DNA of 64,000 nt from the NCBI GenBank assembly GCA_004794785.1, contig SJOL01009893.1, positions 417,673 to 481,672 on the forward strand. Reading direction: 5' to 3'. The translations under genes and the position numbers were made by a program. The notes under the pieces were generated by a model, which did not search any database, had not been told where the DNA came from, and saw nothing but the letters and a program-made list of their open reading frames with translations. The stretch's first letter is position 1, and each line of letters starts with the position of its first letter. This stretch comes from Opisthorchis felineus. Taxonomy: Eukaryota; Platyhelminthes; Trematoda; Opisthorchiida; Opisthorchiidae. Shown here one piece after another: positions 36,540-50,110 of this stretch.

Positions 36540-37051
36540 GATCGCTACAGCTCCTTCAAGCTTTCGTTATCAGACATTTGTCGCTCAATTTTCTGGGCTG
36601 TATCGATCAAATGACTGGCGATTGCATTTGTCACGTGTTCAGCTGCTACAACATTTTAACAAATCGACAAGTGCCCCTTGATTTTGTGTGATGCACAGCG
36701 AATGGTTTGACCTGCATAGTTTTTGCAACATTCGCAAACGTATGAATAAATAACGATGTAACGAGTCCTCGGCTGTGTTGCTCTGCATGTTCGTTTCAGG
36801 CGAGCGAGACAATATTTCACCACACTTCCAACTGATATTCGTCCATGGGCCTTTTTGAGACCAGTGAGGCATATATCTCTTGTCACAAGCTCAGATATTC
36901 CCTGTTTGCCAACCCAAACAAGTTCCAATGGTCCCATGTGTGGTCTTTGTGAACGATGTGGTAAGAAGTTCAGACTAGTCCACTTCAACATTGCAATTAC
37001 ACGTAGTTGAATCGACTGCACAAGTGAACATTTATCTTTGCTTATTGCCAA
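36540..37051 (-). mobile_element. Penelope-like element remnant, second GIY-YIG type
   Basis: A 131-codon minus-strand frame (37051-36656) includes VVKYCLARLKRTCRATQPRT, then YIVIYSYVCECCKNYAGQTI and RCASHKIKGHL. The pattern V-I-Y-x-Y-x-C-E-C-C-x-x-Y-x-G-Q-T-x-R-C is a GIY-YIG entry (VIY ... YAGQT) with a cysteine cluster as in Penelope-like elements. Past the stop, a block near 36640-36600 reads AIASHLIDT, the conserved His-Leu block of this domain. RT upstream is absent. It is distinct from the YIGR-type copy at 9780-10370, so two lineages are present. Confidence 0.62.
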
Positions 37052-40000
37052 ATAATTTTAGGTTCAAAAAATTCGGGAAAAGAACCCAAACAATCAGGTA
37101 ACCCGACAGAATCGAGGATTGCTTGATTCACCCATAGAAGTGTTTCTTTGGCGTAGTAACTTATGTGAGGTTTAATAACAGGTACACAGTTTTAAATGCA
37201 GGAAAGCATAGTCCGAACCAAAGTAGAAGACGGGATTGGGGCGACTTACAGGATGGCTCGGTTCTAACAAAAGACCAAGCCATATAAGATATCACGGAGT
37301 CTCACTGTGTGGTAATTCTTGTAGGTATGTGGGCCGGGGAATTCGTTTGACAAAAAGGGACTTAAAAGTTTCCGGGAGCAAAAAGGTGCCTGAGGCTTGC
37401 CAAACACAACCAGCTCCTGAGATCTCACCGCATTTACGCACGTGTTTGCGTGACCTAAGGACAAAACATCTCACTGAATTGGGCCCTGAATTGAATAATC
37501 ACTGAGAAGGTGCACAGGTAAGTATGCATCTGATAATAAGACTTGGAGATACTCAGGTTGAAAAGCATAAAAACTATCGGATTTCCGTAAAAATGTGCTA
37601 AACAAATTGAACTACTGACAGGATTGTCCTAAATTCCCACCTAGGAATTAAATGGTGCTTTTCGGACGAAAAATTTCAGGACACACTTGATTACCCCTCA
37701 ACCGGGAGAAGAAATCAGAAATTCTGTTTTATTTTCAGTAGGGTTTGGCCGCCTTGGAACTCACTGATGAATGTATGATTGTGCACGTATTACTCCAGTT
37801 TCCACAGCTTCCATTCTTTCCGGACATGGCTGGTCTGGTAAACGGGCAAAAGGTTTCGGACTGGAGACTGAATTTTATTAAGACTTTTCGACAGTGTATC
37901 TCGATGACCACGACAAGCTTTGAGCTTCATACATTTGACAGACACTTTGGGCGTATTCAATTCAGCCTACCGGCAAATTAAAGAACCGATTGCAAATTCT
38001 GACTCCCGCCACCGGCAGCACTACTTAAGTAGTACATGGAGATGCAAGAACGCCCTACAACCAAGAATGGAAGCAAAATTTTTAAAATTTTTATGTAAAC
38101 TAAAATTATCTGCTGGTGCCTGAAACCCAAGTTTTCAGAACCTTAGTGTTCATTCGAGCGGAACCCTTGACAAGAGGACTCACCGTCTGACGTAAGCCTG
38201 CCCCATAGTGGATTTTTTTCGAGAGAACAGACAAACATATAGCGCCTTCAGTATATGAATACGCTTTTTCTTTTCACATGCAATAAGGTATCTCTGTACA
38301 GTAATGATAGCTTACCAAACACGTGTTGGATCCAGAGTTTGAATATCGCCAAGGCAAAGTTACCAAAGATTACTAAGCAGCTAACTTGATCCTGGACGCT
38401 GAAGAAAACGAGAAGGCATTGGCATAACAAAATGTTTGTTATTCTGTGTCCTGATTTGTCGATGATCATGTGATATATGAGCTTGGCCTCGCCTACTCTC
38501 GTACACTGGTCGGTGCTGGACCGACCTCCGTCCAGTCTGGGTTTCAATTCCAAGATAACAGACCAAGTAATGGAATCGCCCGACCGAACAACCAATTATG
38601 ATGGAAGGTCAGGCCCGGTTAGCAGTACGTATAATAACACACGCGCAACACTACTCAAGGCACAACCACCTACCTATCGCTACGCTCCTTAAAATCGCAA
38701 TGATGATGTCATCTCGATTGGTGGTGAAAAGCTTGTCAAACAAACCAAAGACCATCTATACTATTTGGGCAGCCAACATTCTCCTCAATAGTGAAAAAGA
38801 ATGTCTGACGGCGGCTTAACTTAATAAATATTTGGAACTGCGATTCAAGGTATTTCTCACATCATCCGAAAACCGGCCAGCCTGTGAGCAACTGGTCCAC
38901 CGGGTAAACTAATCTACAACTGTCTGGCAAGAGTGTCAAACAGGACGCTCAAAACGTTTACAGAAAATTCGAATTTGAATTGTATCATCACTTGTCATCA
39001 TCATCGTTGATCACTACTATGATCTGACAGCGTTCTTGATGAAATTCTAGAAATTCCTTAAACGCAAAGAACTCGTCTACTATGATTTCAGTGGATTTAT
39101 ACTTTTTTACCTTGGAATAGGAGACCATCCAAAGGTATTTTCGTCAAAAATGGCATTTCTGAAGCGTGGTAATTCCCACCAGCTTGACACAAGCGCCCCT
39201 CGTCCATGGTTAATGTGTGTTTGAACAATCGGAATGACCAGAATCAACAAAGTAGCAGTTGAACAAGACATGGAACTAAGCAAACATGGGAAAATGATCG
39301 GTTGTCATGAAATCCTGGTGTTTATCTCTAAATCACACGATTGAGTGCGATCACAAACGTGTTACGGAGACAATGGGCAATAAAGTGTTGGGTGTTCGTT
39401 TGGCTGGATCCCGCAGCTGACCATCTGTGGTGCTTCTTACTAAATGCTCATTCCACTAGCGGTCGTCCGATCGAGGGTTCGTGGTTTTTGTAGGCGTTTT
39501 CCCTTGTTGTAAAAGTTCGCTTGTAATTTACCTACGGTTGAAAGAACTGAAGTTTTTCGGGGGAAATTCATTCTATCCCAAAGATAGCAGAAAAAACAGA
39601 CAAAGCCTGCTCGTTTCAATGCTACTTGAATGGTTTGGCGATAGACAGTCATGTGTTACTGAAGTGTAAAAAAAAACTTGTTGTTGACAAAAGAACAATT
39701 TTAAAGTGTTTTTCCACGGTGCCGTGAGTGTGGCGAAGAGAAATGAACAATGGCTTGTTTGTTACTGTGCGCCAAGATATGTTGGCTTCGTTAGTTTGCG
39801 TTCACCTACGCGCGCGAACTCCGATTCCACCATAAAATATATGTGAGATTAACACTGTTCACAGACTCAAGAATTTATTCTTAAAACCCAGCTAACGACA
39901 ATGCTAGCAATTGCGTTATTCTTAATTTCTGTGATACCAAAATGGCCAACTGCCCGCCACTAAATTTGATAAGATTACTGGAGTGCGAATTCCGCGTGAT

Positions 40001-41570
40001 AAAAGTCTTTGATTGACAAGTTGCGTCTGATCATCAACCAATATATATATTTACCCTTTTTGAAGCAATTGAGGTTTCACAGTAGACGCACGAAGTCGAT
40101 AAACCAACGGGCGACTGACAATTTTTGGCTTGTAAAACTTGAAACAAGTTTGTCAACAAGTATGGTGCTTTATTTGGTATTTTATATCACTCACTATCCA
40201 GGTTGTTCTTCAGCTTAATGTTTTCGTATGAAACAGTCTCGGAAATATGATCAGTGCACACCTTAGCAGCCAAATTCCTGGTATCGGATTTAACGAACTT
40301 TTGACAACCGTTTGTCCTTTCAGGACTGATCCGCTCCCCATCACGCTTGCACGAAATGAAGCTTGGGTGTCTCTGGTAACAACGAAAGTTTATCAGTTTG
40401 CACTGTCTTGTTTGTCCGTTTGACTCTGTGTGCCGTTCAACAGCACCATGAGGGTGTGATCAATCTGATCGAGTTATTGGAACTGGAAAATTACTCTGCA
40501 ATCTGAAATGAAAACAGTATTCATCTCTAATCTCAAACGCGAAATCTAACGATCATAGCCTCTTGTTTTCAATCATTTTAGATCACGAAGTTTATCCGGT
40601 CAGCAAACTTTGTGGAACGATCAAGTGTGGAACCTTGTGCAGCTTCGATATACTTGATACTGCTTAAGAAGTGCGCACTGTACTCAGATGTTAAAACCTG
40701 GAATGTTAAATTTAGTGGCCAGATTTGTTTCTAGAAGATGTAACAGGTTCGAGGCATCTTCAGACACTGTCGGTGTCAGATACACGACGTTATCCTTACA
40801 GGTTTTTCGTTGTTGTTGTAAACTGTCGCAGGAGGATTTGCGATATCTCGAGAACGTTTTGGGTTTATATTTCATGAGCTGCTGGAAAGGTGGTGCTCAA
40901 ACACCTGTATGCTGACGAGTTACGATCTCGAGTGAACACAACCAATCCGATTTTTCGGCATTTCCGACGAGCTGCTTGATAATGAAAAGTGATCAAGCTA
41001 CTGTGATCCTGGAACTTTAATGATGACACCCAGTTCCATAAAGTCCAAAGTGATCGAGGGTCAAAATATCAGCATGAAATGTCACTGGCCCCAGGTTTAT
41101 ATTCAGGATTGTAAAACAATGGCCACGTGCTGTTCAGAGGAACTTACTGGTATGTTTTGTGCTGATTACCCGGAACACTAAGATAAAAACAGAGAAAGCT
41201 AGGGAAAAGGTTTTCCTCTCTTCCGCACAATGTGCCTGCTCAAATAGCTCCCGAAACCATGGATTTCCTACTCAGTCTGAAGTTTGGTGGCATAGATCGT
41301 CCACCTCCAATCATCCAGCACACCCTCTCAGTTTTGCAACAACTTTTGCTTAATGCGAAGCAGATTTCAGCATCGGGGGAGTACGTTATCATCTAAACAT
41401 CTGAATACATTCCGAAGGGTTAACTAAAAAAAGAAATGTACAAAGCGAACGAATGTTTGAATTAATACGTGAGTTTCAGGGCTCAGTTTCATCACCTTCT
41501 AGGTCTTACAGCACGTTTCGAACATGGATGGGCAAGCGAAGAATGTGACCTCAAAAACAAAACAGCTCAG
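37052..41570. other. No gene seen
   Basis: Frames at 37236-37505, 37745-38123 and 38248-38595 have no recognisable family. A polypyrimidine/CAG acceptor-like site lies near 37722-37739 ahead of one of them, but no partner exon or domain supports it. A GGTTTCAATTC (38540-38550) resembles a B box but lacks an A box. Confidence 0.4.
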
Positions 41571-41574
41571 ATAT

Positions 41575-42000
41575 CATCATCACCAAGGACAGCATGATAT
41601 CAGTATTCAACACTGATATTTCGCTGCCGTACAAACATGATCACTTCATGGTTGTACGTGGGCTGGGATACTGCCAGGGTGCCCACACTTAGACGGGAAG
41701 ACGATGAGGGTCCTCCACCAAAGCCTTTGGCTCAAAAGCCTGACCGCAAGGTAACGGTGTTTGGCTGGAAATGCAAGTATATTACCATTTTTACGGAACA
41801 TGTCACCACACATTTTCCAACCCCCAATCTGGAGGACCAGGAGACTGTGTTGGTCAGACCTCTAACCATTGACCAACTTATTATGAGAGACTGCGAGTGT
41901 CGCGCGGCCACCCCCCTGTATAGCCGAGGTACACAAACCATCACACCACGGTAAGGTCTGCGAAACTTGGGCCAACGGTTTTGCCACTTTTCTGTAGACT
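41575..42000 (-). repeat. tRNA-derived SINE, family A, copy 2
   Basis: In minus orientation: 5' part with TGTGATGGTTTGTGTACCTC (41944-41925), and a tRNA-like region with TTGGTCAATGGTTAGAGGTC (A-box side, 41878-41859) and GATTGGGGGTTGG (B-box side). A body follows with GGCAGTATCCCAGCCCACGT (about 41675-41655), then the 3' tail ending in ATC units at 41577-41590. It aligns over almost its whole length with the plus-strand copy at 1980-2345. The body motif is shared with SINE family D. Confidence 0.7.
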
Positions 42001-45000
42001 ACTATCAGACCAAATACTCAAGGACCATAGTGATGTGGTTAAAAAAACCCTTTGGCGGGTTTGTTCCAGTTCACGGTTTCTATGGGACGTTCAGTGCTTG
42101 TGAATTGCACTGACCAAGGGCTTTAAAATTTCCCCCAGATCAGTTTTCCACATGAACCAATATTATGCCAAAAATTGCTATGCTGTCTTAGGGATACGGT
42201 GACTTCTCCAAGTATGTTCTTGTCGATAGAAAAATTTCCTTCATCTGGAACCACGGTCACAACTTCCCAAAGCTTTGCCGTTGGATTAGTGGCAAAGTGT
42301 TTAACCTACAGAAGGAAGCCGGAAAATATGTGGTAGGCTTGATTCCACTGCTTCCCAGAAGGGACCATCTTTTTCAAGAATCGTGAAATGCAAACATATT
42401 TTGGCATCATATTCTATTTCTTTAGGGTTTTAATGAACCACGGTTTGTCGAAATACCACGTTTAACCCATTTGTTCTCGTCCGACGTGCGTTTGTAAAGC
42501 TACCAAGTGGGTCTGACAGGTTTACTTTCTGTGAAACGGCTTGGTATGCGTACTAGATCAAGCTCTGTTATGTATCAGGCAACACAAGCTCAGTGGTAGT
42601 TTTCTCATTCGACGCCCAAAGCTTCATACAATACTGCAGGCTCAGTTGTTGGATGCATGCTCGGGTTTCAGCTGGTAATCCAACTAGATGATCTGGGTTA
42701 CGAGGGGAAAATGTCACGTGAAACAAGAGATTCTGGTCTCCCGGAAGAAGAAACGTCGTTCGTTAGGCTCAGCCGAAAAGACTTCACAGTATAATACTGA
42801 ACGCATGTCAAGCTGTCAACAATTATGAGGGACGGCAATACCCAAAACCTGGCTCATCCAAAAACACACTTGAAGATGGTGCGCTGACGCCACAGCCGTT
42901 CGCCTTAGGTGCAGCCGCATAAATCAGGATGGAAAACACTCACTTACTATTTTGTCCTGGCTTACCTACGACATCAGACACAGACTCATTATGAAGACAA
43001 CACACTACCCAGGATATTCTGTACGTATTCGGTTAAGTTCATCCAATCAGATAGTAACTGAGATTGTTTATTTCACGAGGACGCGACCCAGTAACCATGA
43101 TATGTTAATGGCGATTAGCTAGATCCTGACGAAATCTATCATCGGTCTTCAGAACACTGAGTAGTAAAATTCCTAACCTAAGGCTGTGCAATTCGTTCAG
43201 TAATCCATCTAACATATGATCATGCGATCTCTTGGATTCCATCCAGCATGAATTTAATGTTCCCACAGAGTAACTTTCATACAGTGTTTGCAAGTCGATA
43301 GATTATGTGCATCCTTGCTTGTGCAAACTGAAATCGTACCGGTGAAGATAGAGTGGACGCTGCTGCCCGCAAGGCCTCCGCAAACGCGACACATATTTTT
43401 ATACAAACTTAACAACACCTGATATTGCACCGGCATACATGAACAATGTTAGAATTAAGTCCGTTAGAAACTTTTCCTAGACGCTCTGATGAACACTCAC
43501 CCATGGATTTCTACTGAACAGATCTAGCATGTTAAATCGATTCCCGTTGCTGCAGCAGACAACCATGGCAACAGTGGTTTGTCCCGGAATCCGTGTTTCT
43601 TAATTTACTGCAGATGATATCCCTAGCAAATCTGAGAACAATCAGATCAAAAGAGAATGAAACAGTAAATGACAACCAAGAGCAAACCGAATTTGAGACT
43701 AAGAGGAGTGTCGCACACTGCTAGCTTCAATTATTGAGGTCTTGCGTAGTTTGTACCATAGCAACATCCCATTTTTTCCACTGTGTGTGCTACATACACA
43801 CATCAATATGAAACGAATGCCATAATCTTGTCAAAAATTAGGTGTGTGGCTGAAGACAAACTTGGATATCACACGATACTAGGGACTTCGACGGTCCCTC
43901 TGCGTAAGAACCTCCTTCCGGTAGAAACCACTCTAATCTGGTCCCTTGAGTGTGGTCCCCATTGGCCAGGGCTCCTGTATTGGACAATAGTGTCGGTGAG
44001 TTTCATTGAACTTGAATTTCTTGAAGCTTTCACCATAAGAGGTTTTTAGTTGCCTATTCTAGCCGTCCGCGTATAAGAATCAGTCACCCAGCTCGATTTT
44101 GTGCAAACTAATATCCCACAATCCAAGACTATATCGAATACAAGTGTCAAGAACCGCAAATTATCTTATACCTGTTTCCACCCTGTAAGAGGTAAGGTGC
44201 GATCGAAATGGTGACCCTTGTGGTTACTGAGAGTTTCTAGTAAGCGAAATTTACACCCAACGACTCTAGAATCCCTGTACCACTCAAATAATCGTCTGGT
44301 GGACGACACGTGCATCGTTTTTGTCGAATACTACGGAAATACTTTCTAGCCCTGTATGACGTGAGCATTGTTGACTCATGATTGCGTGTGAAGGGCAGGA
44401 CGTCATAATGACAAGCGGTCAATAGTTTATCTGAAAGGAACAATATTAATAGAAACCATCGATTGTACATCAAAACAATCTGTGTCTAGACAAATGATAT
44501 AAAGCCCCAGCCAAAATGGGTTTGCTATCAGGGAACATAAAACAGCAGAATGCTCAGTATGAGTATGAAGCAGGAAAAAAAATTTACTGGTCTTTTTCCA
44601 GGCTAATTCAAATGGCGGAGTGTCAGCGAAAATATGTATTGATTTCATGTGCACCTTTAGTGACTTGAAACGCTGACAAAAGCAGCTTGAACTATTTCTG
44701 CGTCAAATGACTATCCGCTTTTATACTTTAGTTGAAGCTCTTTCCGTACGCGAGGAGTCTACCAAAAATACACTCGCTGCCGTGAAGTGAACATGTACCT
44801 CAATTCATCATATCACATGTATACAACGGTTGTTTGTGATTCTCAGGGGAAAACAAGAACGGTAATCCAAAGCGTTGAAATGCCCGTTCTAATCGAGTTT
44901 TAATGAATTCGTACATCACTTCTTGTCCGTGAGTTTAGGCAGAACCTCACCTGAGGGTTCACCATATGGTATTTGTTTGCCTAGTCATAACAGCAAGACC

Positions 45001-45425
45001 AAAGTCATTGACTTATTTGGGCAAACGAGGGAATTTAAGACCACGTGGAGGATGTGCCTCAAACTGCTTCGCATCTGAAATGATTGGCCCGGTCCTTCAC
45101 CATCCCTTACTATACCGATGACCATCTGGAAAACCCGCACCAATAACGATTTGGTCGAAGGAACTGCAGATAATGAACTTGGCACTGTACTCCTGGATGG
45201 AAGGGAAGGTTTCCAGCATGAAAAGGAGGACTTTTTCTGGATCCCAGCGACAGGAACAACTCAGCCAATGGTGGAATGAGCATATGGGTTCTAGAAAAAT
45301 CATCGTCCAACTAAGTCGCAGATGGCGACGCTGATCATTATGCTCCTTGGATGAGGATATCTAACTGTGTTCAGCCGTATGGCTTAAGTCTGGTCGCGAC
45401 GTTTTTTATGAACTATGCAAATAGA
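42001..45425. other. No gene seen
   Basis: Only short frames. The minus-strand pair at 43105-43436 is cysteine-containing but unidentified, and no repeat copies were recognised. Confidence 0.4.
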
Positions 45426-45429
45426 TAGA

Positions 45430-45620
45430 CACTCCATAGTTTTCATGATATTATTATTTTCAGACTTCAATGACAATAGAGGTGTAGTAGTTTCTTTAAG
45501 GACGATACATGGATGATACATTCATCGCCTACAAGTACAATCTCACGGGACCTAGCACGACGCGTTCACACAAGGATGAGAACTTCTCACTTTTCACTGG
45601 TTCGCATGTGACTGATTTTT
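45430..45620 (+). mobile_element. Penelope-like element remnant, RT catalytic motif
   Basis: RYMDDTFIA is encoded at 45503-45529, a close match to the RYVDDTFI catalytic motif of Penelope-type reverse transcriptases. It continues with KYNLTGPSTTRSHKDEN before a stop near 45610. The frame is closed just upstream. Only this short fragment is recognisable. Confidence 0.5.
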
Positions 45621-46430
45621 CAAGCTTCAGTCTCTGACTGACAGGTGGTTCTAGGGTACTTGATACTAACATGCGCATTTCGGGTCAGCGGTTTTTGGGG
45701 GCAGCACTCAGCTAAAGTACATTTTTGTGGTGCAACAAATAACCAAGAATTTCCTGAATGGTTGCCATTTTCCTTTCGTTAATTGGAGTTAATGGCCAAA
45801 AACGCGGCCTGAGGCGCAGTAATCAGGTTTGTAGCTCGCAAACTATCAGTGAGTGGACATTTGGCTTTTTTCTGTATGCAAATCTGAGTTAATCAAATGT
45901 CGTTAGATTGTATTCGGTAAATGGACTTATCTGAATTCCCGACCAATCAAATTACTTGACGGACCACTGACGTCTGATTATGACAGTACATACAACGATT
46001 TAATGGGTAGAATTCTCTATGAATAATTTTATCGGCCCCGAGACGCGTAGGAGGAGGGCTATTCGCATTGTTTATGTAGAATTAAAACGCAGCACGATTA
46101 ATCAGTGGAGCTCAAGTAAAGTCAGGGCCTTCCTGATTACAGAATTGAAGCGGAAGCTGATATAATAACTGGATTGAGTGGTGAAACGAAAACATTACAT
46201 ACTTTGGACTAAAAAAGAACCAAATGTACGAGGTTATCCTGAAAGCTATTAGCCCACCATTCTAACCCTAAAGAAAGACCTCGCAAAGCTGTTGAAGTCA
46301 ATCTGTATTCATCAGCCAATTTAGCATCTTGTCGAGAAAGTTGAGTCAGGTCAGCGCCTTCTAACGTTTGGATTCACATGATTCTGTGCACGCAGTACAC
46401 TAAAACAACAGGACTGACGAAAAACCCATT
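45621..46430. other. No gene seen
   Basis: No supportable feature. Confidence 0.45.
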
Positions 46431-46435
46431 ACTGG

Positions 46436-46670
46436 AGTGGGATGGCTCAGTGGGTAGAGCGCGAATTTACTGACCGGAAGGTCCGTGGTTCGAACCCGAC
46501 CTCTGCCTCTCGACTTCCTCTGTTTAGGCTTGGGCAACCTGTCAGTATCCCAGCCCTCGTGCCTCCTTCTATGAGCATGGAAGTTGGGCACCGAAAGAGC
46601 GTTACAGCTGAAAAAATGACCCATTACTGTATTCGATGTCGTTGAGGCCTAACAAAAATTTTTATCCTAT
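46436..46670 (+). repeat. tRNA-derived SINE, family D, copy 3 (best preserved boxes)
   Basis: The A box TGGCTCAGTGG lies at 46443-46453 and the B box GGTTCGAACCC at 46487-46497. Both fit the pol III consensus, with starts exactly 44 bases apart. The D stem GCTC/GAGC pairs, but the anticodon stem, T stem and acceptor stem do not, so it is not a functional tRNA gene. A body with CTGTCAGTATCCCAGCCCTC and GCACCGAAAGAGCGTTACAG follows, then an A/T-rich end near 46660. Copies at 8935-9170 and 17715-17905 share this body. Confidence 0.75.
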
Positions 46671-49600
46671 GAGGTGGAAGAAATCTTCTGTGATATTACA
46701 GCTTGGGTTTTGCTCGCTTGACTTTCATTCACAGCCAATCACTGTAAACGGAAGTACCGGAAAAGATTTGCAACAAGTCTCCGAGTAAGACGCTTTGCAA
46801 AACAAGCATCAATCTTGATCAGTGTGTTAGGAGTATGTGCGTAAATGCAATGATGCATCTCGGATATTGGAATTCAGGTGGGAATGCGCCTTGTACAATT
46901 AAAACTATGTTCTCACATCCTACCGTTTTGGGCTCACAAACACGTCGAGGCGGTGTCCGAATAACACCATATTTTGATGCTGGCATCCAGAAAGTGTATG
47001 CCATTGCTGTTATCGTTTTTTTGACACTGGACAGCAAGTGGACACTAATGGCATTCTATACTACCAACCGTATTGTTTTCTAATGTACAGGAATCTGTGT
47101 TCACCATGTGCCGCACTCACCGTTACCACGGAAATTAAAGTTCGGACCATCAATCATTAATGGCTTTGTTCCATATCGCAGGACGAGTCGCGTCGGAAAA
47201 TTTCGTGTCAGTTCTCGTGCATTACTGTTGTACGCTGATCGCCATAACATGCATACATTAGGGAAAGATCCCATCTAAACAGGGTGTGCGCAAACGTTCG
47301 CGTACATGTCAACCTGGAAGCATTTTTAGTACAGTACACTGAGCACGTAGGTGGCTAGTTTAGTAAGAGGATTGCAGTAATGAGGTCTCGAGAAGGGGTG
47401 TGATTTCGTACGCTTCATTTGTCCTCAACTTGCTTGAATCTGCCCTGCTTCACCAGTGCTTTCACAGCTTCCAAGATAACGTGATTCGAAAACTCTCTGT
47501 TGTAGCCTGACGTTCGTGTTTGTCGGCCCTTTGTTGTAGAAGACCAGAGGACCGGACACACAGGTTTTTTGCCCGGTTCAGGAACATAGTGTTAATATCC
47601 GTGAAGAACTGTCAGGGACCTATTCTAGTAACACGCGGTGAGATATACTAATCGACAGTTGTAAAATTTTGGGTGGGCTCCTGGGTTGTTGGTCTGTTCG
47701 CCGACCTCGGCAGTTGGATTGTAAACGCTTAATCACCGTAACATCGTCAGCGCTGAGTTGATGATGGTGAACACAGCTCACACGTACTAAAAACATAAAA
47801 ATCAATAGTTATCTGCCGCCTATCAGGAGGTGTCGGGTGGTTAATATATTCATTTTTCCTAAGAAAATATGGCGTAAAAAGACTTCAGCTGTTTCCTACC
47901 AGTGAAACATGCGGTTTGAATGCCTGACACGGAAACCCACCAGCACCGTGAAATTAGATACCGGTTTGTTTCGTAACTTTTTCGCAACCATCATAGAGGC
48001 CATATCTCTAATAAAAGCAGATCAAAGACGTAAGGAATCCTTCTTGTGCCCTTTTATCTTCGAACGAAGCTAAATGCAAATGTAACCGCTTGTTTGAATT
48101 CGTTGACTTCACGTATTTTTGCAGCACATCCGGTAAGATGAACATCTGAGGAATTAGTCAAACATCTTGCCTAAAAAATCAGTATTTTGAGAAGTCAAAT
48201 TGATTTTGTCTTTAGAAGTTGCGACACAGTATGCGTACCGTGAAACTGGTTACGTACAAAACCCAACTACATGAGCAGAATTGAGACCAAGCAAAGTTGA
48301 AAATGGTAGCTGATTATGCAATTGTTTTCTATTGTTGCTGACCGCTTGCATTCAGTCGTGGAAGCCCATAACCAGCCAAACTAAAGTACGTACAACAATG
48401 AATTCCACAGGATTGGAGTAAACCAGAGACTGAGTGAAATTTACACGGGGAATGACCTTGAGATTTTGCTGGGACACTTTCAGTGGCTGAGTGTAATTTT
48501 CCGGTAAGTAGTGTGTTTGTTATGATGTAAACCACAGGGGCTTGACCCATAAAAAGGCATACCATACGGTCATCACGGTGCTTCGAAATTTGTCAGTGCA
48601 AAGTGATGACATTGGTCTAAGCTTTACAGCATGTACAACGCGTCATTCTACACACTCTTCTACGTAGTCACGCATCGGCCTTGACGAACTACGCACGAAC
48701 TATTAACAGTGAACCATGATGCCGTGATCTGATCCAACACGTTCATTGAAGTTAAGGGGGACATCATACTAACATGTGTAGTGATTGCAGAATATCTGAG
48801 CAACCTTTTCCTTATACGGAACCCATTCATTGTGTCCAGGATGTATGAAGTCATGCAACTTGGAACCACGTGTGAATTCCCACATACATCAAATGTGTTT
48901 TAGGATATACTGCGATCGATCATGACCGTCGAACTTTTCTTGGTAAGCAGAAGTACCCCACTTCTCCGAATTTTTTCTAAACACATTGACGGTCCACAAA
49001 AAATACAGTAACTAGTGGCCGCTTCTTTGGAGGCAAAGTAAGCCCAGCCAGTAATTTGTGTATTAAGTGTGTCGAGAAAGCACCGAACTAACTGGGTCGA
49101 TGGTGTGGCAAAACATCCTGTTTTCGCGGTCATTTCGAATCTGACATTTGAACAGGAAAGAGCACATAATAATAAAGCAAGAGGGCAGATTCAGCCCAGA
49201 TATAGTCCGCAGAAAGTGGTTACTGACTCCACTGAGACGGCGAATAACGTTTGTAGGAGGATATACGTTTAGATGTAAATGTGTTTTGCTTACAGCTGAA
49301 TGTCAACTACAAGAAACTAAACGTTAACTCACGAGACAGGATAATGTTCAGTCTTGCGCGGACACAACTTATACCGTCAAAAAACCTGAACAAAGCATGA
49401 CCAGGGCCATAAGACAGTGAATTTTTAGAATCTCCACTCTCAAAGGATTTCAAAGACTGAATAACGGATTTCACATCCTGTGACCTTTATCCCTCTAGTG
49501 CAACAATCACCGGTCAAGTAATAATTTACAGGTAACCATAACTTTAATGTTTTCAGCGTAGTCGCTCAGGGGTCAAAGTGACGTGATGATCATATATTGG

Positions 49601-49685
49601 CGTAAGTCGCGGTTTCCCGCTGAAAAAAATGCCAACCTGTGCGAAAATGCCTAGAAACAGATTTTTCGTTCTTGTGCATCCCCAG
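46671..49685. other. No gene seen
   Basis: Short frames only (for example 46835-47083), without motifs. Confidence 0.45.
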
Positions 49686-49689
49686 CGGT

Positions 49690-50110
49690 GTACACCTCAA
49701 GAATCTCCATGAGGGTTAGACCCGTGACTACCTGTTCATTGATGGATGTAACGCTCGTGGTTGTACACGGGCTGAGATACTGTCAGGAATTTGCACACCC
49801 AGACCAGAGGACGATGAGGGTGCTGTGCCGCAGTCTTCAGCTTAAAAGTTTGACCGCAAGGCAGTATGTGGTTGCCGGCATGCTCCTAACGTGCTCCTCC
49901 GAGCTTTTAGAGTGCGTTTCGCCGTGAATGTTCCGACCCTAAAGCTGGAGGACCAGGAGACTACATTCGTCAGACCCCTACACATTGGCCAACGTGGTAT
50001 GAGAAACTCTGAGGGTGTCAAAGTGGAACTTGGTAACACAGCTCAGTGAAACACAGAGGTACACATGCCACCACAGCGCGGTAAGCTGCAGTTTCTTTGC
50101 GGTGGCTCTG
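49690..50110 (-). repeat. tRNA-derived SINE, family A, copy 3
   Basis: The plus strand has GGTTGTACACGGGCTGAGAT, GGAGGACCAGGAGACTACAT and GAGGTACACATGCCACCACA, aligning with 41650-41945. The middle is more diverged and the 3' tail (49690-49735) is hardly recognisable. Orientation is minus, as for copy 2. Confidence 0.62.

Noticed and set aside
37722..37981. Exon after a TTTTATTTTCAG acceptor-like site
   Set aside because: The frame has a stop right at the junction in one phase, no recognisable family, and no donor or partner exon.
38540..38550. B-box-like GGTTTCAATTC as another SINE
   Set aside because: No A box at the tRNA spacing and no match to other SINE copies in the window.
46436..46508. 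Possible functional tRNA gene
   Set aside because: A and B boxes are good and correctly spaced, but the acceptor, anticodon and T stems do not pair, and the sequence continues into a SINE body found at two other loci.
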